Shown here: piece after piece, positions 22,789 through 31,645 of the stretch
How the letters are laid out: the number at the start of each line of letters is the position of its first letter
Numbering within the stretch: position 1 is the first letter of the stretch
Origin: CAZHEV01 sp964531335 [NCBI: uncultured bacterium]
Lineage (GTDB): Bacteria; Eisenbacteria; RBG-16-71-46; CAZHEV01
Direction of reading: 5' to 3'
Assembly: GCA_964531335.1 (NCBI GenBank)
Contig: CAZHEV010000021.1
Coordinates: forward strand, 1 to 35,768
DNA: 35,768 bases
Notes under the pieces: generated by a model
What the model saw: only the letters and a program-made list of their open reading frames with translations
The model's database searches: none
What the model was told of the DNA's origin: nothing
Program-made: the position numbers and the translations under genes

Positions 22789-25137
22789 CTAGTAGCGGAC
22801 CCCTTCCGCCCGCGGCGCTCCTATTATCGCCCTCACGTCGTCAATTATCGCCTTTGCCTCGGCCTCGTGGGACATGCGCCTTTCCCAGCCGTCCTCCTCG
22901 CTCTGGGCCGTTCCCGCGTGAAGCTGCACGTGGAAGCGGAGAGAGTTCGTGGTACCGGAGGGGCGTATCGTGACGTGGTTCCTCTTGTCCTCGCGATGCG
23001 TGTTGGAGTCCTCCAGATAGAACCTCAGGCCCTCGTCGGGGAAGCCTATGCCGTTTATCGCGTCGTACTTGCCGGTCCAGTACTTCCGCGCCGAGGTCAC
23101 CTTCCTGAGGCCCAGCATGGCCTCTCCCCGGTTCGCCCTCTCGTAGAGGATCTCGGCCTTGTTGAGTATCGACTTCTTCTTGGTGTCGCCTTCCAGCCCG
23201 GGGTACTCGCCGTCCAGGGGATCCGGCTCGTAGTAGTTGACGTAGACGCCTACGGACTCGTCACAGTAGATGTGGCGGGCGAGCAGGGACAACAGGTCGG
23301 TTCCCTGCCCCTTCGCGTGGCAGGCTATCTCCGCGACGAGCACGGCCGCGAGAGTGCCGTCCTTGTCGAGGACGTGGCCGCCCACTCCCATGTCCCGCTC
23401 CCCCGGCGGCGGAGAGCCCAGTATGGAGAACCCGTTGCTCTGCTCCATCGTCGCCAGATTCAGCCTGTGGCTCTCCCTCATCATGGTCGTGTCGCAGTAC
23501 ACGAGGTCGCACTTCTCCCGGCTCTCGTCGAGGCGGCCTTCGCTTATCCCGAGCGGGACCTCGCCCTTCCATGCCTGCCTGACTCCGGTGGAAAGCCACG
23601 CGAATCCCACCCAGGTCTTCAGCACTCCGAGCCCGTGGCTCCTGGCCAGGTCCGTCAGGGAATCGCTCGTCGTGTGGCTCAACGCGATGAAAGCGTCTCC
23701 GAGATCGACGCGGTCTTTCATGAGATTCAGTCGATACCACATGACCAGCGTCCAGAGGTCGTCAGCGGGGACCAGCATGTGGTCGGCGCCGTACCTGGGA
23801 CCGCGGTCTTCGCCGATCAACTCGGCTAGGGCCTTCGGGGGATGGACGATAACTCCGCATCTATCCGCGTCCGGGTCGGTCCCTATCAGGAGATCGGCGT
23901 CCTTCCAGGCTATTGGCGCGGGTCCGGGCGCCCCTTTCCGATGGGTCTTCACCTCCTTGGCCAGCTCGTCCAGGGCTATCACCGCGGACCTGGGATCGCC
24001 CGGATCAGGCTGCTGCTCCTCGCCCGGCTCCCATTTGAAAGCGGGAAACAGCCCGTCTATGTTGAAGAGTTTCTGGATCGGATAGATCTTCTTGAAGCCC
24101 AGCTCTTCCAGAAGGCCCGGCACGGTCGTACGGCCCGCGCCGTTGAACGCGGCGAACACTATGCTCATTTCCTCGCCGGGGCCCCCTTCGACCATGAGGT
24201 CTTCCTGCATGAAGAACGTTTTCATCTGCGAGATGTACTTGTCGTGCATGGGGATGAGGTCGCGGCCGAAGTAATCGGCCTCGGGGGCTTCGCTCTTGTC
24301 GCGCCCGCCCAGAAAATGAAGCCGCCGCAAGGCCTCGTCGTTTCGCTCCCGGAGATTCTCCAGGCCGACGGGGCGGATGTCGGAGAACGAGGTGCGGTTT
24401 ATCCTGTCCACGATCTCATTGCGCTGTTCGAGCTTTATCTGCGCCCCGTTGGGACCGGACAGCTTGAACCCGTTGTATCTATAGTCGTTGTGGCTGGCGG
24501 ATATGAAAAGGCCCACGTCCGCGCCCAGAGTCGGCACGGCGAAGGTCACCTCGGGATAAGGGACCGGCTCGTCGAAGAGGAAGACCTCCATGCCCTCGGC
24601 GAGAAAGACCTCGGAGATGGCCTCGGCGAACGCACGCCCCTGTATCCGGCTGTCGAAGCCCACCACGGCCTTGGAAGCGGCACCGCGGCTCCGGCCGCCC
24701 TTTTCCGCGAACCACCGCGCGATGCCGTAAGCGCATCGCATGAGCACGACGTTGTTGAGAGTGTTCTCGCCCTTCAGCACGGGCGCGTCTATCCCCTCTT
24801 TCTTGAACCTCTCTATCGATTCCCTGTCGAAAGCCATCAAGGCCCGGATGCCGCCCGTTCCGAAGCTCACCTTCCTGGCGAACGCGTTTACCAGCTCGTA
24901 CCACTTCTCTCCGTCGATGGCGGCTTCGAGACCCCTCCTGACGTTGGGAGATAGCCGCGCGATGTCGGGATTGGTCATCCAGTCCTTCAAGTACGTGAAG
25001 ACGTTCTTTCGGGCCCCCGCGAGATAGTCGCCCGTGAGCCTGCCCTCCCTTTCGAGAGAGTCCAGGTACCCCGTAATTCCTTTTTCGGCCCGAAGAAGGT
25101 GATCGTTGTCTCTTGCCTGGGATTCCTTGCCTTGCAT
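22789..25137 (-). CDS. Alpha-D-phosphohexomutase (phosphoglucomutase/phosphomannomutase), enlarged
   Basis: Interconverts hexose-1- and hexose-6-phosphates through a phosphoserine. All four family motifs are visible: F-G-T-G-G-I-R-A-L-M near residue 93, the active-site loop S-A-S-H-N-D-Y-R-Y-N-G-F-K, the metal loop G-T-D-P-D-A-D-R-C-G and, near the C-terminus, the phosphate-binding T-I-R-P-S-G-T-T-N-S-L. The phosphosugar loop is probably I-S-E-G-R-L. At 782 residues it is roughly 200 longer than the PGM2-like enzymes it most resembles, with extra sequence between the metal and sugar loops. It could link glucose-1-phosphate from GlgP with glycolysis. The ATG at 25137 has only a weak GAGGG upstream. 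Confidence 0.9.
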   Translation of the reverse strand: MQGKESQARDNDHLLRAEKGITGYLDSLEREGRLTGDYLAGARKNVFTYLKDWMTNPDIARLSPNVRRGLEAAIDGEKWYELVNAFARKVSFGTGGIRALMAFDRESIERFKKEGIDAPVLKGENTLNNVVLMRCAYGIARWFAEKGGRSRGAASKAVVGFDSRIQGRAFAEAISEVFLAEGMEVFLFDEPVPYPEVTFAVPTLGADVGLFISASHNDYRYNGFKLSGPNGAQIKLEQRNEIVDRINRTSFSDIRPVGLENLRERNDEALRRLHFLGGRDKSEAPEADYFGRDLIPMHDKYISQMKTFFMQEDLMVEGGPGEEMSIVFAAFNGAGRTTVPGLLEELGFKKIYPIQKLFNIDGLFPAFKWEPGEEQQPDPGDPRSAVIALDELAKEVKTHRKGAPGPAPIAWKDADLLIGTDPDADRCGVIVHPPKALAELIGEDRGPRYGADHMLVPADDLWTLVMWYRLNLMKDRVDLGDAFIALSHTTSDSLTDLARSHGLGVLKTWVGFAWLSTGVRQAWKGEVPLGISEGRLDESREKCDLVYCDTTMMRESHRLNLATMEQSNGFSILGSPPPGERDMGVGGHVLDKDGTLAAVLVAEIACHAKGQGTDLLSLLARHIYCDESVGVYVNYYEPDPLDGEYPGLEGDTKKKSILNKAEILYERANRGEAMLGLRKVTSARKYWTGKYDAINGIGFPDEGLRFYLEDSNTHREDKRNHVTIRPSGTTNSLRFHVQLHAGTAQSEEDGWERRMSHEAEAKAIIDDVRAIIGAPRAEGVRY

Positions 25138-25371
25138 GCCGTACAGCCCTCGCCTTTCAAAGCGTGCGTCTTTTGAACCATTCGCCGGCCGTCCCGCCGG
25201 GGAAGGCGGGTGCGTCCGGAGCGGTGATTATGCCCTTACGCGTCCGGAAACATCCTAGGCCCGGCTCGCGGGGCAAGTCAAGCCGGGGGGCTCCACGAGG
25301 CGGCGTCGCGCGCGGTGCGGGGCCGACCGATGGCCGTGTCTCGCCTGCCGGAACCGAGCTTGAGATCGCCG
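25138..25371. other. Spacer between the phosphohexomutase and secreted-protein genes
   Basis: No gene is seen. A CCCGCC-6 nt-GGCGGG hairpin lies at 25193-25210. The right end leads into the promoter and the 30-bp tail-like sequence described separately. Confidence 0.5.
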
Positions 25372-25400
25372 TTGACTCCCTCGGTGTATTGTGGTAAGGT
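25372..25400 (+). promoter_or_regulatory. Sigma70-type promoter of the secreted-protein gene
   Basis: TTGACT (25372-25377), a 17-bp spacer and TAAGGT (25395-25400) lie 46 bp upstream of the ATG at 25446. The -35 box is 5/6; the -10 box is weaker. Confidence 0.5.
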
Positions 25401-25406
25401 CCATTT

Positions 25407-25436
25407 TGGGCGTCGATAAAGGCGCTCTACCTGTGA
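25407..25436 (+). repeat. Partial copy of the downstream gene's C-terminal coding sequence
   Basis: These 30 bases read W-A-S-I-K-A-L-Y-L-stop and match 25 of 30 bases of 26229-26258, which encode W-G-S-I-K-A-L-Y-R-stop. An in-frame stop four codons upstream (at the putative -10 box) means only a fragment remains. It may be the relic of a lost paralogue. Confidence 0.6.
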
Positions 25437-25445
25437 CGGGAGGCT

Positions 25446-26258
25446 ATGGTGAGGCGCATCGTGCTTCGTCAGTTCAGCTCGCGGCACTTCTCCGCCGCCG
25501 GTCACTCCTCTAGATCCGCCGAGCCGCCAGGGCCGACAAGGACCCTCTCCAGCCACTGCCTCATAACGACGCTGCTTCTGATCTCAGTCTTTATGTCGAT
25601 GACGCCGGCAGCGGTTCAGCCTGTCAATGCGGGCCCTAACGCTAGTGCAAAGTGGGCCCTTCACTACGTAGGGCCTCACGACCCGGAAGCGAATACCTGT
25701 GACTTCTCGCTTTTCGACTGCTGGACGGACACCCAGGTGACCGCGCCCGAGGGGCCCGGCGACTACGACGTCTACGTCATAGGCGTGGAGGTGTACGGCA
25801 TATCAGCGACGAGGTTCGGGATCTACGGCGAGGGACATTTCGAATTCATGGGATGGACCGGCTGCGCCACTCTAGAGCTACCGACCGAGGGCTGGCCCGG
25901 ATGCGGAGAGGGAATAGCTCTCGCCTGGGACGAAGCTCAGATGGATCAGACCGTCACGGTCGGTATTCTGCATATCTACGCCTACGGCTCCGGACGCATA
26001 TGGGCAGGGCCCGACCCCCGGGTGGGCTTCGCCGAGTGGTGTGACGCGAGCGACCCGGCGCCTCGGTGCGATGAGCTCTACGGCGATCCGGCGTTCGGCT
26101 TCGTAGGTATTGGAATGGACGGATGCAATCCCTGCGGCTGCTACACGTATGGAGGCGGATGCGTGACACCCGGCTTCGATCTCGCCGCCTACGGCACCTG
26201 CGCTCCGGTGCCGGTGGAGGACAGGAGCTGGGGGTCGATAAAGGCTCTGTACCGCTGA
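25446..26258 (+). CDS. Secreted protein of unknown function with C-terminal WGSIKALYR tail
   Basis: A 270-residue protein. After about 38 polar residues comes a hydrophobic segment (I-T-T-L-L-L-I-S-V-F-M) and A-x-A-like processing sites near V-N-A-G, consistent with export; the true start may lie nearer this segment. The mature part is Gly/Tyr/Cys-rich, with about a dozen cysteines (for example N-P-C-G-C-Y-T-Y-G-G-G-C) suggesting disulfides, and acidic beta-like stretches (Y-D-V-Y-V-I-G-V-E-V-Y-G). It ends E-D-R-S-W-G-S-I-K-A-L-Y-R, which stands out as a short terminal motif. GGGAGG precedes the start closely, so the GTG at 25449 is an equally good start. No domain is recognised. Confidence 0.8.
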   Translation: MVRRIVLRQFSSRHFSAAGHSSRSAEPPGPTRTLSSHCLITTLLLISVFMSMTPAAVQPVNAGPNASAKWALHYVGPHDPEANTCDFSLFDCWTDTQVTAPEGPGDYDVYVIGVEVYGISATRFGIYGEGHFEFMGWTGCATLELPTEGWPGCGEGIALAWDEAQMDQTVTVGILHIYAYGSGRIWAGPDPRVGFAEWCDASDPAPRCDELYGDPAFGFVGIGMDGCNPCGCYTYGGGCVTPGFDLAAYGTCAPVPVEDRSWGSIKALYR

Positions 26259-26277
26259 CGCGCTCTGCGACCGTGAA

Positions 26278-26293
26278 GGAGGCCCCGGCCTCC
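26278..26293. terminator. Possible bidirectional terminator hairpin
   Basis: GGAGGCC-CC-GGCCTCC is a perfect inverted repeat between the convergent secreted-protein and Memo-like genes. There is no T run on either strand, so its terminator role is tentative. Confidence 0.35.
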
Positions 26294-26340
26294 TCGGAGC
26301 CGGTAACCCTCTTCGCGCGGCGCCCCCCACAGGGCCGCGG

Positions 26341-27492
26341 TCACTCGTAGCCTATTGCGGCATATCCCACGAAGTGGCGCAGGTTGTTCGGCGCGGTGGC
26401 GCCCATGGGCTCCAGCCCTTCGAGGTCGATGGAGGCCTCGCTGACGCTGGTTCCGTAATCCAGCAGCGCGCCCCTCAAAGGGCGCGAGCGAAGGGCCGTG
26501 GATAACCTCGAAGCGACGTTCAAACCCAGCGGTATGGAGAATCTGCCGCACCAGGTGACGCGGTACTCGGTCACGTCCTCGGGGTCCACGCACGTGTGCA
26601 TGAACTCCTTCAGCTTGACCCTGTCCTCGTCGCCTCCTAACGGCCCGCAGAGGAGATCCTCGGCCAGCCGGACGTCGCGCGCCACGGCCTCCTCATACCC
26701 CTCTATACCGGTGCCGAAATCGGCGTAGGAGGCGCCTCCCCAGCCGGCGTCGCCGTAGTGGATAGCGTCGGCCGAGACGACAAGCGCGATATCCTCCCCC
26801 AGCTTCCAGCCTCGCCCGGCGATTATCGACTCCAACGCGGCGGAAAGCTCCCCCGCCAGTCGATCCAAAGTGCTCCAGTCCATGTACGGAACAAGTATCG
26901 ACACTATTTCAACGTCCCTGTTGTAATGCTGAAGCCAGGGCACTATCGCCTCGACCGAGTGCTCCACCATATGCATGTCGTTGTCCACTATATAGGAACC
27001 CCGGGGCAGGCGGCTCACGATCTCCTTCCTGACGTTCGACACGGCGACCGGGCCGTACGGTCCGCGCCAAGAACGATAGGAGTCGAAGACAAGAACGTCC
27101 CCGCAGTCGAAGACCAGGGCCTTGTGGAACACGCCCAGGAGCACGACCGTGCCGGCCGTGACGTGGGGCGCGATCAAAGAGTACAGCCTGCCCGCGTAGT
27201 AATAATCGTCGTGCGGGCAGACGGCCGCGGCGAACGCGACTTCATCAGTCAGGCCGCCCACATCACTCAGCGCCTCCCTGCGGGGTGCCGCGAGCTCCTC
27301 GCACCGCGCCGCGACCGCCTCCATCTGCCGGGCGGTCGACGCGAAGCCCACTATGTCCCTTTGCCCCCTGAGATCGCCCTCGGGCTCGATGGCGACGTCT
27401 TCCAGCAGGTCCTCAACGGTCGGCCCTCCCGCCGCGGCGGCGAAAGAGAGGGCCAGCAGCAAAGCCGTGATCAGCAGCGGATATGCTTTCAT
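26341..27492 (-). CDS. Exported Memo-like protein (AmmeMemoRadiSam B family)
   Basis: A 383-residue member of the Memo family, which is structurally related to class III extradiol dioxygenases. The family pattern is clear: H94 in C-P-H-D-D-Y-Y-Y-A-G, H178 in M-V-E-H-S-V-E-A-I-V-P-W-L-Q, H245 in V-S-A-D-A-I-H-Y-G-D and C315 in T-W-C-G-R. These correspond to the metal-site residues of Memo. Unlike typical cytoplasmic members it begins with a good signal peptide (M-K-A-Y-P-L-L-I-T-A-L-L-L-A-L then A-A-A-A-G). The start at 27492 has GGGAGG seven bases upstream; an in-frame extension to 27600 would bury the signal peptide. It is divergent from the S9 peptidase gene. The substrate is unknown. Confidence 0.85.
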   Translation of the reverse strand: MKAYPLLITALLLALSFAAAAGGPTVEDLLEDVAIEPEGDLRGQRDIVGFASTARQMEAVAARCEELAAPRREALSDVGGLTDEVAFAAAVCPHDDYYYAGRLYSLIAPHVTAGTVVLLGVFHKALVFDCGDVLVFDSYRSWRGPYGPVAVSNVRKEIVSRLPRGSYIVDNDMHMVEHSVEAIVPWLQHYNRDVEIVSILVPYMDWSTLDRLAGELSAALESIIAGRGWKLGEDIALVVSADAIHYGDAGWGGASYADFGTGIEGYEEAVARDVRLAEDLLCGPLGGDEDRVKLKEFMHTCVDPEDVTEYRVTWCGRFSIPLGLNVASRLSTALRSRPLRGALLDYGTSVSEASIDLEGLEPMGATAPNNLRHFVGYAAIGYE

Positions 27493-27538
27493 TTCAGCGC
27501 CTCCCTGTACGGCGGTCATGACTCGTCGCAGCAATCTC

Positions 27539-27567
27539 TTGAAATAATAGCACATGAGGGCTAGTAT
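27539..27567 (+). promoter_or_regulatory. Sigma70-type promoter of the S9 peptidase gene
   Basis: TTGAAA (27539-27544), a 17-bp spacer and TAGTAT (27562-27567) lie in the 131-bp divergent interval, 57 bp before the ATG at 27624. Confidence 0.6.
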
Positions 27568-27623
27568 ATCCGTGTCGGAACCCCGCACGATCGGCTTCAC
27601 TATCTCTTCGAAAGGACAGCGCC

Positions 27624-30600
27624 ATGAAAAGCTTTCCGTCTCATCACTTGCGTATTCTTTTCATCGCGGCGGTCGTGCTCGCGATTATGTTGATTCCGCC
27701 CGTCTCCATGCCGGGGAAAAGCGCGCAGGCCCGGGCCGCGCAGGGACAGCCGGGCGATGCCGCAAAGGAGATGATGCGAGTCGAGCGCTGGCTGCTTCTC
27801 GGACCGATACCGACCCCTCTTCCGGCGTTCAACCAGGAGCTCGACGACCAGAGGGGCGCAAAGGACCTCCTGGCATACGGGCACCTCTTTCAGGAGAAGC
27901 TGGTTCCATCGGCAGGGTCGAAGATAAAACTCATAGGATCCGGCGAGGCCGCCTGGACCGTCGCGAGCGCCGGAGATGACGGCCTGTCGATCGCCGCCGA
28001 AGGCTCAAAGCCGCAGATCGCCTACCTGGCGGCCTACGTGGAGACGCCGCGGTGGATGAAGGTGGACCTCGAAGCGCGGTGCACGACGCCCTTCGAGATG
28101 TTGATGGGCGGCAAAGCCTCGCTGAAACAAGACGGCTTCTCCGATATGTCCGGCGAGCCCAAGAAGGGCGAGGTCAAGCTGGAGGAGGGAAAGCACCTGA
28201 TCCTGGTCAAGACGGTCTACGTGCCTTCAGACACAGCGGCCGATTGGCGGCTCGATCTCCGGCTTTCGCCGTCGCAGGGCTTAGAGGGCACGCCTGTCCT
28301 GTCGGTCGACCCTTCCCGCCCCATGAACATGACGGACGTGCTGGACGCACCGTACGTGGGCAGGGTCGATGTATCGCCCGACGGGTCCCGCTACGCGGTA
28401 TGGATCTCCGAAAGGACTCCTCCGGAAGGAGACACCGAGGAGCGCATAGAAGTGCGGCAGGCGAGGACCGGTCGGCTCATCAGGGTGTTCAAGGATATCG
28501 CAAAGGCTGGGAGCTGGAGCTGGACGCCCTCGGGAGACGGCCTCTCATACGTGACATCGGAGGACGGCGCGGGCACGCTGCGCATAGCGGACGTGGAGAC
28601 CGGCGAGACCGAGACCGTGCTGAAAGACGTGGAGGACCTGGGAGGCTACAGGTGGAGCCCTGACGGTTCCTACATAGCCTACTTCGTGGACAAGGACTAC
28701 GAGCCCGACGACTCGGGCATCAAGCGCCTGCGCGGCGCATACGACCGCAGGGACTACGAGCGCGACAAGTCGTTCCTGCATCTCACATCCGTGCCCGGAG
28801 GCATGACCCGGGAGCTCACCACGGGCGATTACACGACGCACATCTACGACATCCACCCGGACGGCGACAGGATCCTGGGCGGCAGATCGTACGAGGACCT
28901 GACGGTGAGGCCATACGAGGTCTCGGAGATCGTGGTAATAGACGTCGGCGACCAGACCACGGAGATCCTCCACAGGGGGCCCTGGATTAGGGGTGCCATC
29001 TGGTCGCCCGACGGGGACGAGATTCTCGTGACCGGCGGCCCCTCGGCGTTCGGGGAGATCGGGGTGAACGTGCCGGAGGGCGTCACCCCCAACGAGTACG
29101 ACACCCAGGCGTACATCTTCGACCCCCGCACGAAGGACATAGAGGCCATCACGGTGGACTTCGCCCCCTCGATCGAGGCCGCCTTCTGGCCCGAGCCCGG
29201 GGGGAACATCTACTTCGTGGTGGAGGAGACCGAGTACAGGAGACTTTACAGGTACAACGTGAGAGCCGAGTCCTTCCGGCGGATCGACCTTCCGTGCGAC
29301 GTAATCCACAGCGCGGACGTCGCCGAGGAGAGGGCGATCGCCATGTGCCGTTGCTCGAGCGCCGACAGGCCGATGAGGCTCTACGGGGTGGACCTGACCA
29401 CGGGCCGCTACCAGATGTCCTTGTATCCCGCGGCCGATCACTTCGAGAGCGTGAGGATAGGCGACGTCGAGGATTGGAACTTCACCGCCGCGAGCGGACG
29501 GGAGATCGTGGGACGCGTCCACTATCCCCCCGACTTCGATCCCGCGAAGACCTATCCCTGCATAGTCTATTACTACGGAGGCACCTCCCCCGTGATACGG
29601 AGCTTCGGAGGCCGCTATCCCAAGAACCTCTGGGCGGCGATGGGATATGTCGTATACGTCCTGCAGCCCAGCGGCGCCACGGGATTCGGCCAGGAGTTCT
29701 CGGCCGCCCACGTCAACGACTGGGGGGAGACCACGACGGGCGAGATAATAGAGGGCGTGGGCAAGTTCTTGAACGCGCATCCCTTCGTCGATCCCGGCAG
29801 GGTGGGCTGCATAGGCGCCTCCTACGGAGGCTTCATGACCCAGCTGCTCTTGACCAGGACGAACATCTTCGCGGCGGGGGTCTCGCACGCCGGCATAAGC
29901 GCGCTGACCAGCTACTGGGGCGAGGGATACTGGGGCTATCTCTACAGCGCGGCCGCCACCGCGAACAGCTTCCCCTGGAACAGGCCGGACATCTACGTCC
30001 ATCACAGTCCCATCTACGCGGCGGACAAGATCGACACCCCGCTGCTCCTGTTGCACGGGGCCTCCGATACCAACGTGCCGCCGGGCGAGAGCGAGCAGAT
30101 GTACACCGCGCTCAAGCTGCTGGGCAAGGAGGTGGAATACATAAGGGTGCTGGGGGAGAACCACTGGATTCTCGACTACGAGAAGAGGATCACCTGGTCC
30201 AACGCCATATCGGCCTGGTTCGACAAGTGGTTGAAGGGCCGGCCCGAGTGGTGGAACGACATGTACCCGCCGCTCGACGAGGAAGAGAAGGAGCAGGCCC
30301 CGGAGAAGAAGGAAGAGCCGCCGGTCGCCCGTCACGAGGGCCGGGAGGTCGAGATGCTCAAGAAGTCCAGGCCTCTCAAGATGCGGCCCGTTGCCGTCGA
30401 GATGGACAGGTACGGGACCGTGCTGTTCGGGGAGGTGACGCGTGAGGACATCGCCCGGCACATGCCGGGATGGAACGCCGAGTACTTCGAGTACGAGCCC
30501 GACCACGCGCTGAGGGCCGACCTGGCGAACAACCTCGAAGGGGTGAGGATAAAGGCCATCATAGGAACCTGGTGCGGTGATTGCCGGAGGGAGATCCCGA

Positions 30601-30857
30601 GGCTTTGGAGGATTTTGGAGGGCGTGGGCTATTCACTTTCGAACGTGCAGATGCTGGCCGTCGCGAGCTCGAGTTTCACGGAGGACATGGGTGTTCCCCG
30701 CGAGGCGCTCGAATGGTCGCGAGACGTGAAGAGCCACTACGACGTCGAGGCGGTGGCGACGATTGTCTTCCTGCGTGGCGGAGTGGAGATCGGCAGGATC
30801 GTAGAGTCCCCCGAGATCGCGCTGGAGGAGGACATTCTGAGGATCGTGAGGGACTGA
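27624..30857 (+). CDS. Exported S9 (prolyl oligopeptidase family) peptidase fused to a thioredoxin-like domain
   Basis: A 1077-residue protein. A signal peptide (I-L-F-I-A-A-V-V-L-A-I-M-L-I) comes first, then a ~190-residue beta-rich region. A beta-propeller follows, with repeated S-P-D-G-S-x-Y and W-S-P-D-G-D motifs (about 245-600), then the alpha/beta-hydrolase domain. The catalytic triad is S733 in G-A-S-Y-G-G, D815 in H-G-A-S-D-T-N-V-P and H847 in E-N-H-W. A Glu/Lys-rich linker (P-L-D-E-E-E-K-E-Q-A-P-E-K-K-E-E) leads to a C-terminal thioredoxin-fold domain with C984-G-D-C987 in G-T-W-C-G-D-C. It is expected to act outside the cytoplasm on peptides. AAAGGA lies 9 bases before the ATG. The fusion is unusual. 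Confidence 0.93.
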   Translation: MKSFPSHHLRILFIAAVVLAIMLIPPVSMPGKSAQARAAQGQPGDAAKEMMRVERWLLLGPIPTPLPAFNQELDDQRGAKDLLAYGHLFQEKLVPSAGSKIKLIGSGEAAWTVASAGDDGLSIAAEGSKPQIAYLAAYVETPRWMKVDLEARCTTPFEMLMGGKASLKQDGFSDMSGEPKKGEVKLEEGKHLILVKTVYVPSDTAADWRLDLRLSPSQGLEGTPVLSVDPSRPMNMTDVLDAPYVGRVDVSPDGSRYAVWISERTPPEGDTEERIEVRQARTGRLIRVFKDIAKAGSWSWTPSGDGLSYVTSEDGAGTLRIADVETGETETVLKDVEDLGGYRWSPDGSYIAYFVDKDYEPDDSGIKRLRGAYDRRDYERDKSFLHLTSVPGGMTRELTTGDYTTHIYDIHPDGDRILGGRSYEDLTVRPYEVSEIVVIDVGDQTTEILHRGPWIRGAIWSPDGDEILVTGGPSAFGEIGVNVPEGVTPNEYDTQAYIFDPRTKDIEAITVDFAPSIEAAFWPEPGGNIYFVVEETEYRRLYRYNVRAESFRRIDLPCDVIHSADVAEERAIAMCRCSSADRPMRLYGVDLTTGRYQMSLYPAADHFESVRIGDVEDWNFTAASGREIVGRVHYPPDFDPAKTYPCIVYYYGGTSPVIRSFGGRYPKNLWAAMGYVVYVLQPSGATGFGQEFSAAHVNDWGETTTGEIIEGVGKFLNAHPFVDPGRVGCIGASYGGFMTQLLLTRTNIFAAGVSHAGISALTSYWGEGYWGYLYSAAATANSFPWNRPDIYVHHSPIYAADKIDTPLLLLHGASDTNVPPGESEQMYTALKLLGKEVEYIRVLGENHWILDYEKRITWSNAISAWFDKWLKGRPEWWNDMYPPLDEEEKEQAPEKKEEPPVARHEGREVEMLKKSRPLKMRPVAVEMDRYGTVLFGEVTREDIARHMPGWNAEYFEYEPDHALRADLANNLEGVRIKAIIGTWCGDCRREIPRLWRILEGVGYSLSNVQMLAVASSSFTEDMGVPREALEWSRDVKSHYDVEAVATIVFLRGGVEIGRIVESPEIALEEDILRIVRD

Positions 30858-30895
30858 GCTTTTAGGCGGACGAAGAGCCCCGGTCCCAAGAAGGC

Positions 30896-31645
30896 ATGGA
30901 AATAGACTACTCGAGCATATCGAACACCTATGACAGCTACCGGTCCTTCCCGGACCAGGTACTCGAGAGCGTCGTGGAGCTCGCGAGCATCGGCCCGGGA
31001 TCGAGAGTGCTGGAGTTCGGCTGCGGCACCGCAAACGCCTCGGCCAAGCTCCGCGACAGAGCCGGTGCGGAGGCGACGGGGATGGACCTGTCCCCGGCCA
31101 TGCTCGCCAAGGCCAAGGCGAAAGGCCTACCCGTAATCCGCGCGGACGCCGACGGCCCCCATATGCCCATAATGGACTCCTGCCTCGACGCCGTGCTGGG
31201 CATCTACGTCATCCATCAGATCCGGGACCTGCCGGCCCTTTTCGCCGAGTGTCACAGGATCCTTGGAGGCGGCGCCCTGGTCCTGCTCACCTCCAGCCAC
31301 GTCCAGATAGAGGACCAGCACCCGGCCATTAAACGTTTCTTCCCCAGCTTCGTCGGTATAGATGTGGGGCGTTTCCCCGACCTGCCCGAGCTGGACGCCG
31401 CGCTGGAGGAAGCCGGTTTCGGGCACATCGAACACCGCGAGACCGGCGTGGGAAAGTCGCCTCTCGACGAGGCCTTCCTCGAGAAGGTCAGGAACAAGTA
31501 TATCTCGACCTATGAGCTGCTTCCCGAGGAGGAGTTCCGCGACGGGGTCGAAGGCTTGGAGGCCTACATAAAAGGCCTGCGCAGACAGGAGCTCAGGCAA
31601 TGGAAAGCCACGCTGATAAAGGCCGCCGTGCGGCATGGCCGATAG
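30896..31645 (+). CDS. Class I SAM-dependent methyltransferase
   Basis: A 249-residue soluble enzyme. The SAM-binding motif is V-L-E-F-G-C-G-T-A-N-A-S, followed by the acidic G-M-D-L-S-P-A-M-L and a post-II region D-A-V-L-G-I-Y-V-I-H-Q-I. The second half is helical and probably forms the substrate lid. The family (Methyltransf_11-like) covers many acceptors; none can be named. It starts 38 bp after the S9 peptidase stop with AAGG before the ATG. Its last 46 bp overlap the next methyltransferase gene in another frame, so the two are translationally linked. Confidence 0.88.
   Translation: MEIDYSSISNTYDSYRSFPDQVLESVVELASIGPGSRVLEFGCGTANASAKLRDRAGAEATGMDLSPAMLAKAKAKGLPVIRADADGPHMPIMDSCLDAVLGIYVIHQIRDLPALFAECHRILGGGALVLLTSSHVQIEDQHPAIKRFFPSFVGIDVGRFPDLPELDAALEEAGFGHIEHRETGVGKSPLDEAFLEKVRNKYISTYELLPEEEFRDGVEGLEAYIKGLRRQELRQWKATLIKAAVRHGR

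Noticed and set aside
28545-30506. Very long minus-strand open frame (653 codons) opposite the S9 peptidase gene
   Set aside because: The product is Val/Gly/Arg-rich with no domain pattern. It is the usual antisense opening of a GC-rich gene with strong codon bias, and the plus-strand product has intact catalytic motifs.
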